A stretch of DNA of 6,553 nt, taken from NCBI GenBank assembly GCA_030042575.1, contig JASHZK010000333.1, forward strand, positions 1 to 6,553, in the 5' to 3' direction. The notes beneath the pieces are model-generated. The model saw only the letters and a list, made by a program, of their open reading frames with translations, was not told the origin of the DNA and did no database searches. Source of the stretch: Acidimicrobiales bacterium. GTDB lineage: Bacteria; Actinomycetota; Acidimicrobiia; Acidimicrobiales; UBA8190. Below are positions 1-5,557 of this stretch, piece after piece. The translations under genes and the position numbers were made by a program. Numbering within the stretch: the first letter of the stretch is position 1; every line of letters starts with the position of its first letter.

Positions 1-221
1 AAGGCACTGCGGTTGTCCCACATGGTGAGATGGCCCGTGTAACCCTGGATCTCGTACACCGACGGGAAGCGGCGATCCGGCTCGGCGTCGTAGGCGGGGG
101 GCAGGTACACCCATAGCGGCCGTTCGGCCGGATCACCGAGGGGATTGCCGGCCAAAGCCGCCGACACGATCGTGTGCCGTTCGAGGCGGCCACGCAGCTC
201 CATGGCCCAGGGAAGGGGCAT
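1..221 (-). CDS. Putative esterase, alpha/beta-hydrolase fold (5' part only)
   Basis: This is the N-terminal 73 codons of a minus-strand gene that leaves the window at base 1. The translation contains LAGNPLGDPAERPLWVYLPP, then a Y-D pair, the strand PSVYEIQGYTG and MWDNRSA. This is the pattern of the esterase D / enterochelin-esterase-like family (PF00756): a first strand ending in V-Y-L-P-P-x-Y-D, and a second strand leading to the oxyanion-hole region. The nucleophile elbow and the rest of the triad lie outside the window, so substrate and activity cannot be judged. The start is uncertain: ATG at 221-219, GTG at 230-228 (GGAG four bases upstream) and ATG at 203-201 are all in frame. TACGGT lies seven bases before the 221 ATG, the spacing expected of a leaderless actinobacterial start. 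The gene is divergent from the P450. The family call is fairly sure; the role is unknown. Confidence 0.72.
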   Translation of the reverse strand, partial: MPLPWAMELRGRLERHTIVSAALAGNPLGDPAERPLWVYLPPAYDAEPDRRFPSVYEIQGYTGHLTMWDNRSA

Positions 222-230
222 CGGCGCCAC

Positions 231-376
231 CGTACTCCGACGGCGAAACCAGGCGCCCTGCGTCCCGCTGCTCAGCCGCCGGCCCATCGGCGCGTGAACG
301 AGCCGCGGCACGACGTGCCCTGAACCCCCGGTCCACACTGCACGCCGCAGGGCTAGTTTGTCATGGGTCGCCGAGA
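231..376. promoter_or_regulatory. Divergent intergenic region between esterase and P450 genes
   Basis: About 150 bases separate the two divergent genes and should hold both promoters. For the P450, TAGTTT at 354-359 fits an actinobacterial -10 (TANNNT), giving a start point near 365-368; no convincing -35 was seen. For the esterase, TACGGT read on the minus strand at 234-229 could be a -10 for leaderless initiation. A perfect 13-bp inverted repeat lies at 307-319 and is listed separately. No RNA gene or further coding region was seen here. The promoter assignments are by eye only. Confidence 0.35.
307..319. repeat. Perfect 13-bp inverted repeat GGCACG-A-CGTGCC
   Basis: GGCACG at 307-312 and its exact reverse complement CGTGCC at 314-319 flank one central A. 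The site sits about 35 bases upstream of the candidate P450 -10 and 80 bases upstream of the P450 start, a possible location for an operator or activator site. In DNA this GC-rich a short palindrome can arise by chance, so a regulatory role is only a suggestion. It differs from the palindrome at 3994-4008. Confidence 0.3.
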
Positions 377-394
377 ATGGCGTCTGGAGGAGCC

Positions 395-1594
395 GTGCAC
401 GAAGAAGCGACACCCGACATCGACCTGTTGAGCGGCTCCTTCTACAGCACCGACCCCTACCCTGCTTTCGCCTGGATGCGCCGCCACGCGCCCGCCTTCT
501 ACGACGAGGGCAACGACATCTGGGGGATCAGCCGCTACCACGACGTCCGGTCCATAGGCCAGGAGGTGTCGGCCTTCTCCAGCGCCCAGGGAGCTCGCCC
601 GGGAATCGCCCTGCCGTACATGATCGACATGGATGCCCCTGAGCACCGACGGCGAAGACGGTTGGTGAGCTACGGCTTCACTCCGCAGGCGGTCGAGGTC
701 CGCCAGGACCGGATCGGCCGGGTGTGCGACTCCATCATCGACGACGTGTGCGAAAAGGGCGCCTGCGACCTGGTCGCCGATATCGCCACCCCGCTGCCCT
801 TGGTCATGATCGCCGACATGCTGGGTTTCCCGGAGCAGGACTGGGGCAGTCTCCTGCGCTGGTCCGATGCCATGCTCATGTCCCAGGGCTCGTCCGATCC
901 CCGTGCCCTGGATCTGGCCGGCGAGGCGTTCGTGGAATGGGACGCCTATGTGCGCCGCCACATCGACGAACGGCGGGCGGGCGTGGGGACGGACGACCTT
1001 CTCGGCGCCCTGGTCACCGGGGAGGTTGAAGGCGACAAGCTGGACGACGACTCGCTCGTGCACGAATCCCTACTGCTGCTGGTCGGGGGCGACGAAACCA
1101 CCCGACATGTCATCAGCGGTGGCATGGAGGCGCTGCTGCGCCGGCGCGGACTGTTCGAGACTCTGCGCCGCCACCGAACGTTGCTGCCCGGTGCCGTGGA
1201 GGAGATGCTGCGGTGGGTGTCGCCCATCAAGAACATGAATCGTACGGCGACACGCGACGTGGCTCTGCACGGACGGACCATCGCCGAGGGACAGCGGGTC
1301 CTGTTGCTGTATCCGTCGGCCAACCGCGACGAGACGTTCTTCACCGATCCGGAGACCTTCGATGTCCGGCGTCATCCCAACGAGCACCTGGCCTTCGGCT
1401 TCGGCGCCCACCTCTGCCTGGGACAGCGCCTGGCCCGGGCGGAGCTTCTGGCCATGGTGGGCCGGCTACTGGATCGGCTCCCTGATCTGACCCTGGCCGA
1501 CGACCGGCCCCTTCCTCTGCGGGAGTCGAACTTCATCGTCGGGCTGGAGTCGATGCCTGTCACCTTCTCGCCCACGGCCCCCGGCACAGCCTGA
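395..1594 (+). CDS. Cytochrome P450, CYP142-like (probable steroid/lipid terminal hydroxylase)
   Basis: Bacterial class I P450 of 399 aa from GTG 395 (405 aa from ATG 377). Numbered from the GTG: the I-helix oxygen-activation motif GGDETTR is at 231-237, ExxR (EMLR) at 270-273, and the heme loop FGFGAHLCLG at 334-343 with Cys341 as thiolate ligand. From memory of mycobacterial CYP142, the resemblance runs end to end: PDIDL and SFY near the N terminus, PGAVEEMLRW, IKNMNR, and NFIVGLESMPVTFSP at the C terminus. CYP142 enzymes oxidise the C26/C27 methyl of cholest-4-en-3-one to the acid; that substrate is inferred here. The GTG start is preferred because GGAGG (386-390) precedes it and the length matches CYP142, but ATG 377 cannot be excluded. 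No ferredoxin or reductase gene is in the window, so electrons must come from partners encoded elsewhere. The gene is convergent with the DoxX-like gene. Confidence 0.93.
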   Translation: MHEEATPDIDLLSGSFYSTDPYPAFAWMRRHAPAFYDEGNDIWGISRYHDVRSIGQEVSAFSSAQGARPGIALPYMIDMDAPEHRRRRRLVSYGFTPQAVEVRQDRIGRVCDSIIDDVCEKGACDLVADIATPLPLVMIADMLGFPEQDWGSLLRWSDAMLMSQGSSDPRALDLAGEAFVEWDAYVRRHIDERRAGVGTDDLLGALVTGEVEGDKLDDDSLVHESLLLLVGGDETTRHVISGGMEALLRRRGLFETLRRHRTLLPGAVEEMLRWVSPIKNMNRTATRDVALHGRTIAEGQRVLLLYPSANRDETFFTDPETFDVRRHPNEHLAFGFGAHLCLGQRLARAELLAMVGRLLDRLPDLTLADDRPLPLRESNFIVGLESMPVTFSPTAPGTA

Positions 1595-1595
1595 T

Positions 1596-2033
1596 TCAGC
1601 GGGCTCCGTCCGCCCTTCTCCTCTTTTTGTCGGTGGCCAGGGCCAGGCCGATCCCCAGCAACCAGACGTCCTTGGCCAGCGCCGTTCCCTCTGCAGTGGG
1701 CCTCAGGCTTCCCTGGCGGCGCATGCCGGGTGTCCGCAGGTACAGCCCCAGCAACCCGGCGGAAAAGGCGCTCAGGGCCAACCCGGCCAGGCGTCCCCGG
1801 ACGATCGGCACCAGTAAGGCAACGCCCAGGGCCACCTCGGCCGTGCCCAGGAGCCTGACGAAGACCCGGGGCTCGACACGGGCAAGGACCGGGTACGTGG
1901 CTGAGGCGAAGGCATGGAGGCGCTTGGCCCTTTCCTCGTCTTCCGTGGCCAATTTGTCGGCCCCGGCGTGCAGCAGGAACGGACCGGCGGCCAGCCGGAG
2001 GGGCACCTGGCGCATCCTGGAGCGAATCTCCAT
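1596..2033 (-). CDS. DoxX-like integral membrane protein
   Basis: A 145-aa membrane protein. Hydrophobic stretches lie at roughly residues 9-23, 59-77, 82-99 and 120-134, matching the four-helix plan of the DoxX family (PF07681). The segment FSAGLLGLYLRTPGMR, followed by GSLRPT and ALAKDVWLLGIGL, resembles actinobacterial DoxX-family proteins. Their biochemical function is mostly unknown; some are linked to quinone or thiol oxidation and redox homeostasis. The start is ATG 2033 because GGGAGGGG lies two bases upstream; the longer in-frame reading from GTG 2066 has no such site. The C-terminal tail DKKRRRRADGAR is strongly basic, and by the positive-inside rule should be cytoplasmic. The gene is the last of three minus-strand genes, 85 bases after the 101-aa gene, and its stop is one base from the P450 stop. 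A link to lipid catabolism rests on position only. Confidence 0.75.
   Translation of the reverse strand: MEIRSRMRQVPLRLAAGPFLLHAGADKLATEDEERAKRLHAFASATYPVLARVEPRVFVRLLGTAEVALGVALLVPIVRGRLAGLALSAFSAGLLGLYLRTPGMRRQGSLRPTAEGTALAKDVWLLGIGLALATDKKRRRADGAR
1599..1628 (+). terminator. Possible terminator after the P450 gene
   Basis: GCGGGC (1599-1604) can pair with GTCCGC (1608-1613, one G-U pair) around a 3-base loop, followed by a pyrimidine tract ending in TTTTT at 1624-1628. It starts five bases after the P450 stop and lies inside the 3' end of the convergent DoxX-like gene. The T-run is ten bases from the stem, so it is a weak intrinsic terminator at best. Confidence 0.35.
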
Positions 2034-2103
2034 GTCCCCTCCCATACCCAGGCTCCCGGCGCCCACACCGGGGACGCTACCGTCGGGCGCAGAGCGACGC
2101 TGC

Positions 2104-2125
2104 CCCGCTAGTCACCCGCTAGTCA
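2104..2125. repeat. Tandem 11-bp direct duplication over a stop codon
   Basis: CCCGCTAGTCA occurs twice with no spacer (2104-2114 and 2115-2125). On the minus strand the copy nearer the gene supplies the TAG stop of the 101-aa protein (2121-2119); the second copy repeats the same bases 11 nt downstream. It looks like a small slippage duplication just past the coding end. No function is implied. Confidence 0.8.
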
Positions 2126-2424
2126 GACGAGGGCAACGGTTTTGCGCTCTTGAGCACCAGGGCGCTGCCGTCGAAGGTCAGGGTGCCCTCGCCGCCCTTG
2201 GAGCAGAGCACTTCGAGCCCCGACGCCTCGTCCTCGTAGCGCTTGCCCAGCAACGTCGGTCCGGCCAGGTTCGGATCGATCTCGTCACCCGGGGCGTCGG
2301 TTCCGGCCGGTACCATGACGGCGCCGCCGCAGCCCAATGTATGGTCGCCGGCCACGGGCCGGACCACCACCACCTCGGTCTCCGACACTGCGCTCTTCCA
2401 ACGAGATCCTGCGGTGAGTTCCAT
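2119..2424 (-). CDS. Conserved-looking 101-aa protein of unknown function
   Basis: A small soluble protein of 101 aa with no signal peptide or membrane segment. The start is ATG 2424, with AAGGAG four bases upstream, 34 bases after the stop of the acyl-CoA synthetase gene, so the two are probably co-transcribed. Visible features: a strand-rich start (TEVVVVRP, residues 16-23); a Gly/Cys turn LGCGGAVMVPA (30-40); LGKRYEDEASGLEVLC (59-74); a second Gly-rich stretch SKGGEG; and the C-terminal end KPLPSSD. Its two cysteines are Cys32 and Cys74. I have an impression that similar small proteins sit beside acyl-CoA synthetases in other actinobacteria, but this is recollection and was not checked. 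The mainly beta character and the two cysteines could suit a small binding or accessory domain. No function is assigned. The reading frame continues upstream into the synthetase gene, but that part is out of frame with the synthetase. Confidence 0.8.
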   Translation of the reverse strand: MELTAGSRWKSAVSETEVVVVRPVAGDHTLGCGGAVMVPAGTDAPGDEIDPNLAGPTLLGKRYEDEASGLEVLCSKGGEGTLTFDGSALVLKSAKPLPSSD

Positions 2425-2458
2425 CTTTCTCCTTGTTGCCCGAACCACGAGTACCCGG

Positions 2459-3952
2459 TCAGACCGTCGAGCGCGAGAGCTGGTGGCGCACCACCTTGCG
2501 CAACAGCTTGCCGGTGTCGGTGTAGGGAAGCTCGTCGACCACGACGACCAGGTCAGGCGTCTTCGATCCCCGCAACCGTTCTCGGGCGAAGGACCGGATG
2601 TCCTCGGGCGCGCTGGCGGCACCGGGCACCAGCACCACAGCGGCGGCGATGCGCTGGCCCCACTCCAGGTCTTCGATGCCGACCACGGCGCAGTCGGCCA
2701 CTTCGCCGTGGGTGAGGAGCACCTCCTCGATCTCGGCCGGCGCGATGTTCTCCCCACCTCTGATGATGGTGTCGTCGGCCCGGCCCTCGACGAAGACATA
2801 GCCGCCTTCGTCGACATGGCCACGGTCCCTGGTGGCGAACCAGCTCTCCGAGGCGCCACCCGTCCCGACGTACTCACCGGCCACCTGCTCGCCCCGGACA
2901 TAGATGTCCCCGCTCACCCCGGCGGCGCAGGGGCGGCCCTGGTCGTCGCGGATCTCGATCTCGACTCCGGGCAGGGGCCGGCCCACCGAACCCAAGCGCG
3001 CCTGCACCACCGGATCGTCGCTGGTCAGCGCCAGGCGGTGATCTTCAGGGCCGAGCACGGCAACGGTCGAGCTCGTCTCGGTGAGCCCGTAGGCGTTGGC
3101 GAAGGCGACATGGGGAAAGAGGTGCAGGGCCTTGTCGATCACCGACGCCGGCATGTTGGCCCCCCCGTAGGAGATGGTGCGCAAGCTGGGGGTCTCGGCC
3201 GGCACGTCACCGAGCACGGCCACGATGCGGGCCAGCATGGTGGGCACCACCATGGCGTGGGTGATCGACTGCTGGCGCACCAGCTCCAGCCATCGACGGG
3301 GATCGAAGGCGTCGAGGTAGACCACCCGGCGGCCCATGTACAGGTTGGAGAGCAGATTCATGACGCCGGCGATGTGGTAGGGCGGCACGCTGAGCAGGGC
3401 GGCCTCCTCGGGGCCGGCACTGCCGAACTCCACCGTGCCGATCACGTAGGCGGCCAGGTGGCGATGGCGCAGCACGGCTGCCTTGGGCGCGGCGGTGGTA
3501 CCGCTGGTATGGAGCAGGAGGGCCACGTCGTCGGGGTCGACGGGGGGGGCTCCCAGCCAGGGCTGGGTGTCCACGGCGTCGTCCACCAAGTCGGCGGCGT
3601 CGATGACGGATCGGGCGCCCAGGCGGCCCAGGCGCTCGGCCTGTTCGGTCGAAGCCACTGCCAATTCGTCGTGGGTGACGATGGCGCCCAGCTGGGTGTC
3701 GGCCAGCCGGTAGTTGAGGGGCACGAAAGGCAGCCGTGCCGCCACCGAGCCGAAGAGCGCCACCGCAAAGGGGAGGCCGTTGGGCCCCAGATAGACGACC
3801 CGGGCGCCACCCTCGTGGCGGAGAAGGGCGCCGGCGCCGCCAGCCGCGGCCAGGAGCTGGCCCGTGGTCAAGCTGCGGCCGTCGGCTCCGGTGAGGGCCA
3901 GGCGGCTCTCGTCGAACGAGGCGGCCATGGTGAGAAGCAGTTCGAGATTCAT
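2459..3952 (-). CDS. Acyl-CoA synthetase (AMP-forming, ANL superfamily, FadD-like)
   Basis: A 497-aa adenylate-forming ligase that activates a carboxylic acid with ATP to an acyl-AMP and then an acyl-CoA. Motifs, numbered from ATG 3952: P-loop TSGTTAAPK (149-157); PPYHIAG (190-196); adenine-binding YGLTE (288-292); TRDRG (374-378), with the ribose-binding Asp376 and Arg where most relatives have Gly (TGD); GRADDTIIRGGENI (390-403), including the hinge region; and YTDTGK with catalytic Lys482. The length and all core motifs are intact, so it should be active. The start MNLELLL matches the usual beginning of this family; an in-frame ATG at 3982 would add ten residues, and neither has a strong Shine-Dalgarno. 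It heads a minus-strand group with the 101-aa and DoxX-like genes and is divergent from tetR. The substrate is not readable from sequence; a steroid side-chain or branched acid produced by the nearby P450 is an inference. Confidence 0.93.
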   Translation of the reverse strand: MNLELLLTMAASFDESRLALTGADGRSLTTGQLLAAAGGAGALLRHEGGARVVYLGPNGLPFAVALFGSVAARLPFVPLNYRLADTQLGAIVTHDELAVASTEQAERLGRLGARSVIDAADLVDDAVDTQPWLGAPPVDPDDVALLLHTSGTTAAPKAAVLRHRHLAAYVIGTVEFGSAGPEEAALLSVPPYHIAGVMNLLSNLYMGRRVVYLDAFDPRRWLELVRQQSITHAMVVPTMLARIVAVLGDVPAETPSLRTISYGGANMPASVIDKALHLFPHVAFANAYGLTETSSTVAVLGPEDHRLALTSDDPVVQARLGSVGRPLPGVEIEIRDDQGRPCAAGVSGDIYVRGEQVAGEYVGTGGASESWFATRDRGHVDEGGYVFVEGRADDTIIRGGENIAPAEIEEVLLTHGEVADCAVVGIEDLEWGQRIAAAVVLVPGAASAPEDIRSFARERLRGSKTPDLVVVVDELPYTDTGKLLRKVVRHQLSRSTV

Positions 3953-4080
3953 CAGGTGTTCGTCTCGGTGGTCGGCCGGCATCTTGCCATCGGCCGGACC
4001 CGGTCCGGAAACTCGCTTCCCCCAGAGCCATGCGCGTTAGCCTGAAACGACCTGTCCCCAGGCCCGAGAAAGGAGCTCGC
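3953..4080. promoter_or_regulatory. Divergent control region between acyl-CoA synthetase and tetR
   Basis: This 128-bp spacer should hold both promoters and, as is usual for divergent TetR genes, the operator. It contains a perfect 15-bp palindrome at 3994-4008 and a direct repeat TCGGCCGG at 3972-3979 and 3990-3997 (18 bp apart, under two helical turns), the second copy overlapping the palindrome. TAGCCT at 4038-4043 is a candidate -10 for tetR, which would give a leader of about 30 bases. No clear -35 was seen, and no good -10 for the synthetase. Confidence 0.4.
3994..4008. promoter_or_regulatory. Perfect 15-bp palindrome, candidate TetR operator
   Basis: CCGGACC (3994-4000) and GGTCCGG (4002-4008) are exact reverse complements around one central C. 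TetR-family dimers bind palindromes of about this size, usually between the regulator and its divergent target, which is the arrangement here. The site lies about 42 bases upstream of the synthetase ATG at 3952 and about 30 bases upstream of the candidate tetR -10. It does not resemble the AT-rich KstR or KstR2 operators. Confidence 0.45.
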
Positions 4081-4083
4081 TTG
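4071..4083 (+). promoter_or_regulatory. Shine-Dalgarno that decides a TTG start for tetR
   Basis: AGGAG at 4071-4075 is followed by a five-base spacer and TTG at 4081, an almost ideal arrangement. The ATG at 4030, which would add 17 residues, has no such site and overlaps the probable promoter region, so the TTG is preferred. Confidence 0.6.
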
Positions 4084-4761
4084 CCGACCGCAGCCCCGGC
4101 CGACAACGGCAAGGCGAGCCCACCTCGCTCGCAGAAAGGGGCGCGGACCCGGGCCAGGCTGCTCGAGGCGGCCAAGGAGATCTTCGAGGAGGACGGCTTC
4201 CTCGAAGCTCGCATCTCGGACATCGCCGAGCGCGCCGGGCTCTCGCACGGGTCCTTCTACCACTACTTCGACTCGAAGGAGGAGATCTTCCGGGAGGTGG
4301 CCCAAGCCGTCGAAGAGCAGCTCAGCGCCCCCATGGCCGGGGTGATCCTCGACCCGCATTCGCATGCTCCGCCCCCCGAGCGCATCCGCGAAGCGCTACG
4401 CCGCCATCTCGAGAGCTACCGCCGGGAGGCCAGGATCATCGGCGTCATCGAGCAGATGGCCCGCTACGACAAGCAGGTCAACGACTTCCGCCAGGCCCGC
4501 CACGAGCACTACTCCAGGCAAGTGGCGGACTCCATCCGGGCCCTGCAGGGGCACGGGCTGGCCGACCCGGATCTCGACCCCGAGCTGGCCGCTGCCGCTC
4601 TGGGGGCGATGATCAGCCGCTTCCCCGAGATGTGGCTGGTGCAGGGGGCGATCACCACCGGCTTCGACAAGGCCGTCGACCAGCTGGCCAGGATGTTCGT
4701 GAACGCCCTGGGCCTCAGTGAGGAACGGGTCAGCACCCGACGGCGTACCAAGGCCAGCTGA
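4081..4761 (+). CDS. TetR/AcrR-family transcriptional regulator
   Basis: A 226-aa regulator read from TTG 4081. An 18-residue flexible, Ala/Pro/Lys-rich tail precedes a classic TetR DNA-binding domain at about residues 19-74: RARLLEAAKEIFEEDGF, then ISDIAERAG, then the recognition helix LSHGSFYHYFDSKEEIF (from residue 54). The helical C-terminal domain (about 80-215) would bind a ligand and form the dimer; its sequence is not diagnostic for one ligand. Such proteins usually repress until an inducer, often an acyl-CoA in lipid catabolic clusters, binds. The gene is divergent from the acyl-CoA synthetase across a palindrome-bearing spacer and lies six bases upstream of the SDR gene, so it probably controls both its own operon and the synthetase group. 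It does not look like KstR, and no KstR-type operator was seen. The family is certain; target and ligand are inferred. Confidence 0.92.
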   Translation: MPTAAPADNGKASPPRSQKGARTRARLLEAAKEIFEEDGFLEARISDIAERAGLSHGSFYHYFDSKEEIFREVAQAVEEQLSAPMAGVILDPHSHAPPPERIREALRRHLESYRREARIIGVIEQMARYDKQVNDFRQARHEHYSRQVADSIRALQGHGLADPDLDPELAAAALGAMISRFPEMWLVQGAITTGFDKAVDQLARMFVNALGLSEERVSTRRRTKAS

Positions 4762-4767
4762 CCGGGG

Positions 4768-5523
4768 ATGTCGCCAAGGCGAGTCGTCGTGGTGGGGGCC
4801 TCGAGTGGCCTGGGCCGGTGCATCGCCGTGGGGCTGGCCCGCCGGGGCGACGAGGTGGCCGTCATGGCTCGGCGCTACGACATGCTGAGCCGGGCGGCCG
4901 AGGAAGCGGGCCCGGGAACGCTGGCCGTCGCCTGCGACGTCACCGACGAGGCATCGTGCCGCCGGGCCGTCGAGGAGGCGGCCGCCGGGCTGGGGGGCAT
5001 CGACGCCCTCGTGTACACCGCCGGTATCGGCCCACTCAAGCGCCTGGTGGACACCGATGCGGAGACCTGGCGCCGGGTCCTCGACACCAACGTGGTCGGC
5101 GCCGCCTCGGTCACCAAAGCAGCCCTCGCCCATCTGGACGCCTCGGGCGGCGTGGCGGCCTACCTCTCGTCGTGGTCGGCGTCGATCACCCCTCCCTGGC
5201 CCGGACTGGGCGCCTACGCCGTTTCCAAGGCCGCCCTCGACGAGCTCGTCGAGGCCTGGCGGGCCGAGCATCCGCAGGTGGGCTTCACCCGGGTGGTGGT
5301 GGGCAACTGCGCCGGAGGCCAAGGTGACTCGGTGCCGCAATTCAGCGCCGAGTGGGACGGGGACCTGGTGGCCGAGCTGTTCCCCATCTGGTCGGCGCGC
5401 AACTACTACACCGGATCCCTCGTGGACGTCGAGGACCTGGTCCAGGTCGTCCATCAAGTGCTGCACGCAGGCGCCACGGCCACCATTCCCTCGGTGGCCG
5501 TGGTCCCGCGCCAAGTGGGTTGA
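4768..5523 (+). CDS. Short-chain dehydrogenase/reductase (SDR)
   Basis: A classical SDR of 251 aa, the normal length, which oxidises or reduces a hydroxyl/keto pair with NAD(P). The Rossmann motif GASSGLG is at 10-16; Arg35-Arg36 after the second strand suggest NADP preference; DVT begins at Asp57. The usual NNAG appears as YTAG (83-86). Asn108, Ser137 (in SSWSAS), Tyr150 and Lys154 (YAVSK) complete the catalytic tetrad, so the enzyme should be active. The C-terminal part, which shapes substrate choice, includes an aromatic stretch FPIWSARNYY (205-214). The ATG follows the tetR stop by six bases, with only a weak G-run before it, which suggests translational coupling to tetR. It converges on the thioesterase gene. 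The substrate is unknown; a steroid or hydroxyacyl intermediate would fit the neighbourhood. Confidence 0.92.
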   Translation: MSPRRVVVVGASSGLGRCIAVGLARRGDEVAVMARRYDMLSRAAEEAGPGTLAVACDVTDEASCRRAVEEAAAGLGGIDALVYTAGIGPLKRLVDTDAETWRRVLDTNVVGAASVTKAALAHLDASGGVAAYLSSWSASITPPWPGLGAYAVSKAALDELVEAWRAEHPQVGFTRVVVGNCAGGQGDSVPQFSAEWDGDLVAELFPIWSARNYYTGSLVDVEDLVQVVHQVLHAGATATIPSVAVVPRQVG

Positions 5524-5528
5524 GGGCA

Positions 5529-5557
5529 CGCCGGGCTCACAGCACGCCGGCCCGGCG
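5529..5557. terminator. Possible bidirectional terminator hairpin at convergent gene ends
   Basis: CGCCGGGC (5529-5536) and GCCCGGCG (5550-5557) are perfect reverse complements, giving an 8-bp GC stem with a 13-base loop. It starts six bases after the SDR stop and contains the thioesterase stop in its loop. There is no T-run on either side, so it is not a standard intrinsic terminator, but its position between two converging genes suits transcript ending or 3'-end protection. Confidence 0.4.

Noticed and set aside
353..1063. Minus-strand open frame of 236 codons
   Set aside because: It is antisense to the P450, whose heme and I-helix motifs confirm the coding strand.
2425..2901. N-terminal extension of the 101-aa protein to 260 codons
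   Set aside because: The extra part overlaps the synthetase gene out of frame and is Ser/Arg/Pro-rich; ATG 2424 has a good Shine-Dalgarno.
2243..4045. Plus-strand open frame of 600 codons
   Set aside because: It lies antisense to the acyl-CoA synthetase and the 101-aa gene. Its translation is rich in His, Gly, Val and Gln with no recognisable domain, typical of frames opposite high-GC genes.
3953..4080. KstR or KstR2 operator
   Set aside because: No AT-rich AACnnGTT or CAAGnnCTTG type palindrome was found in this spacer; the only good palindrome is the GC-rich one at 3994-4008.
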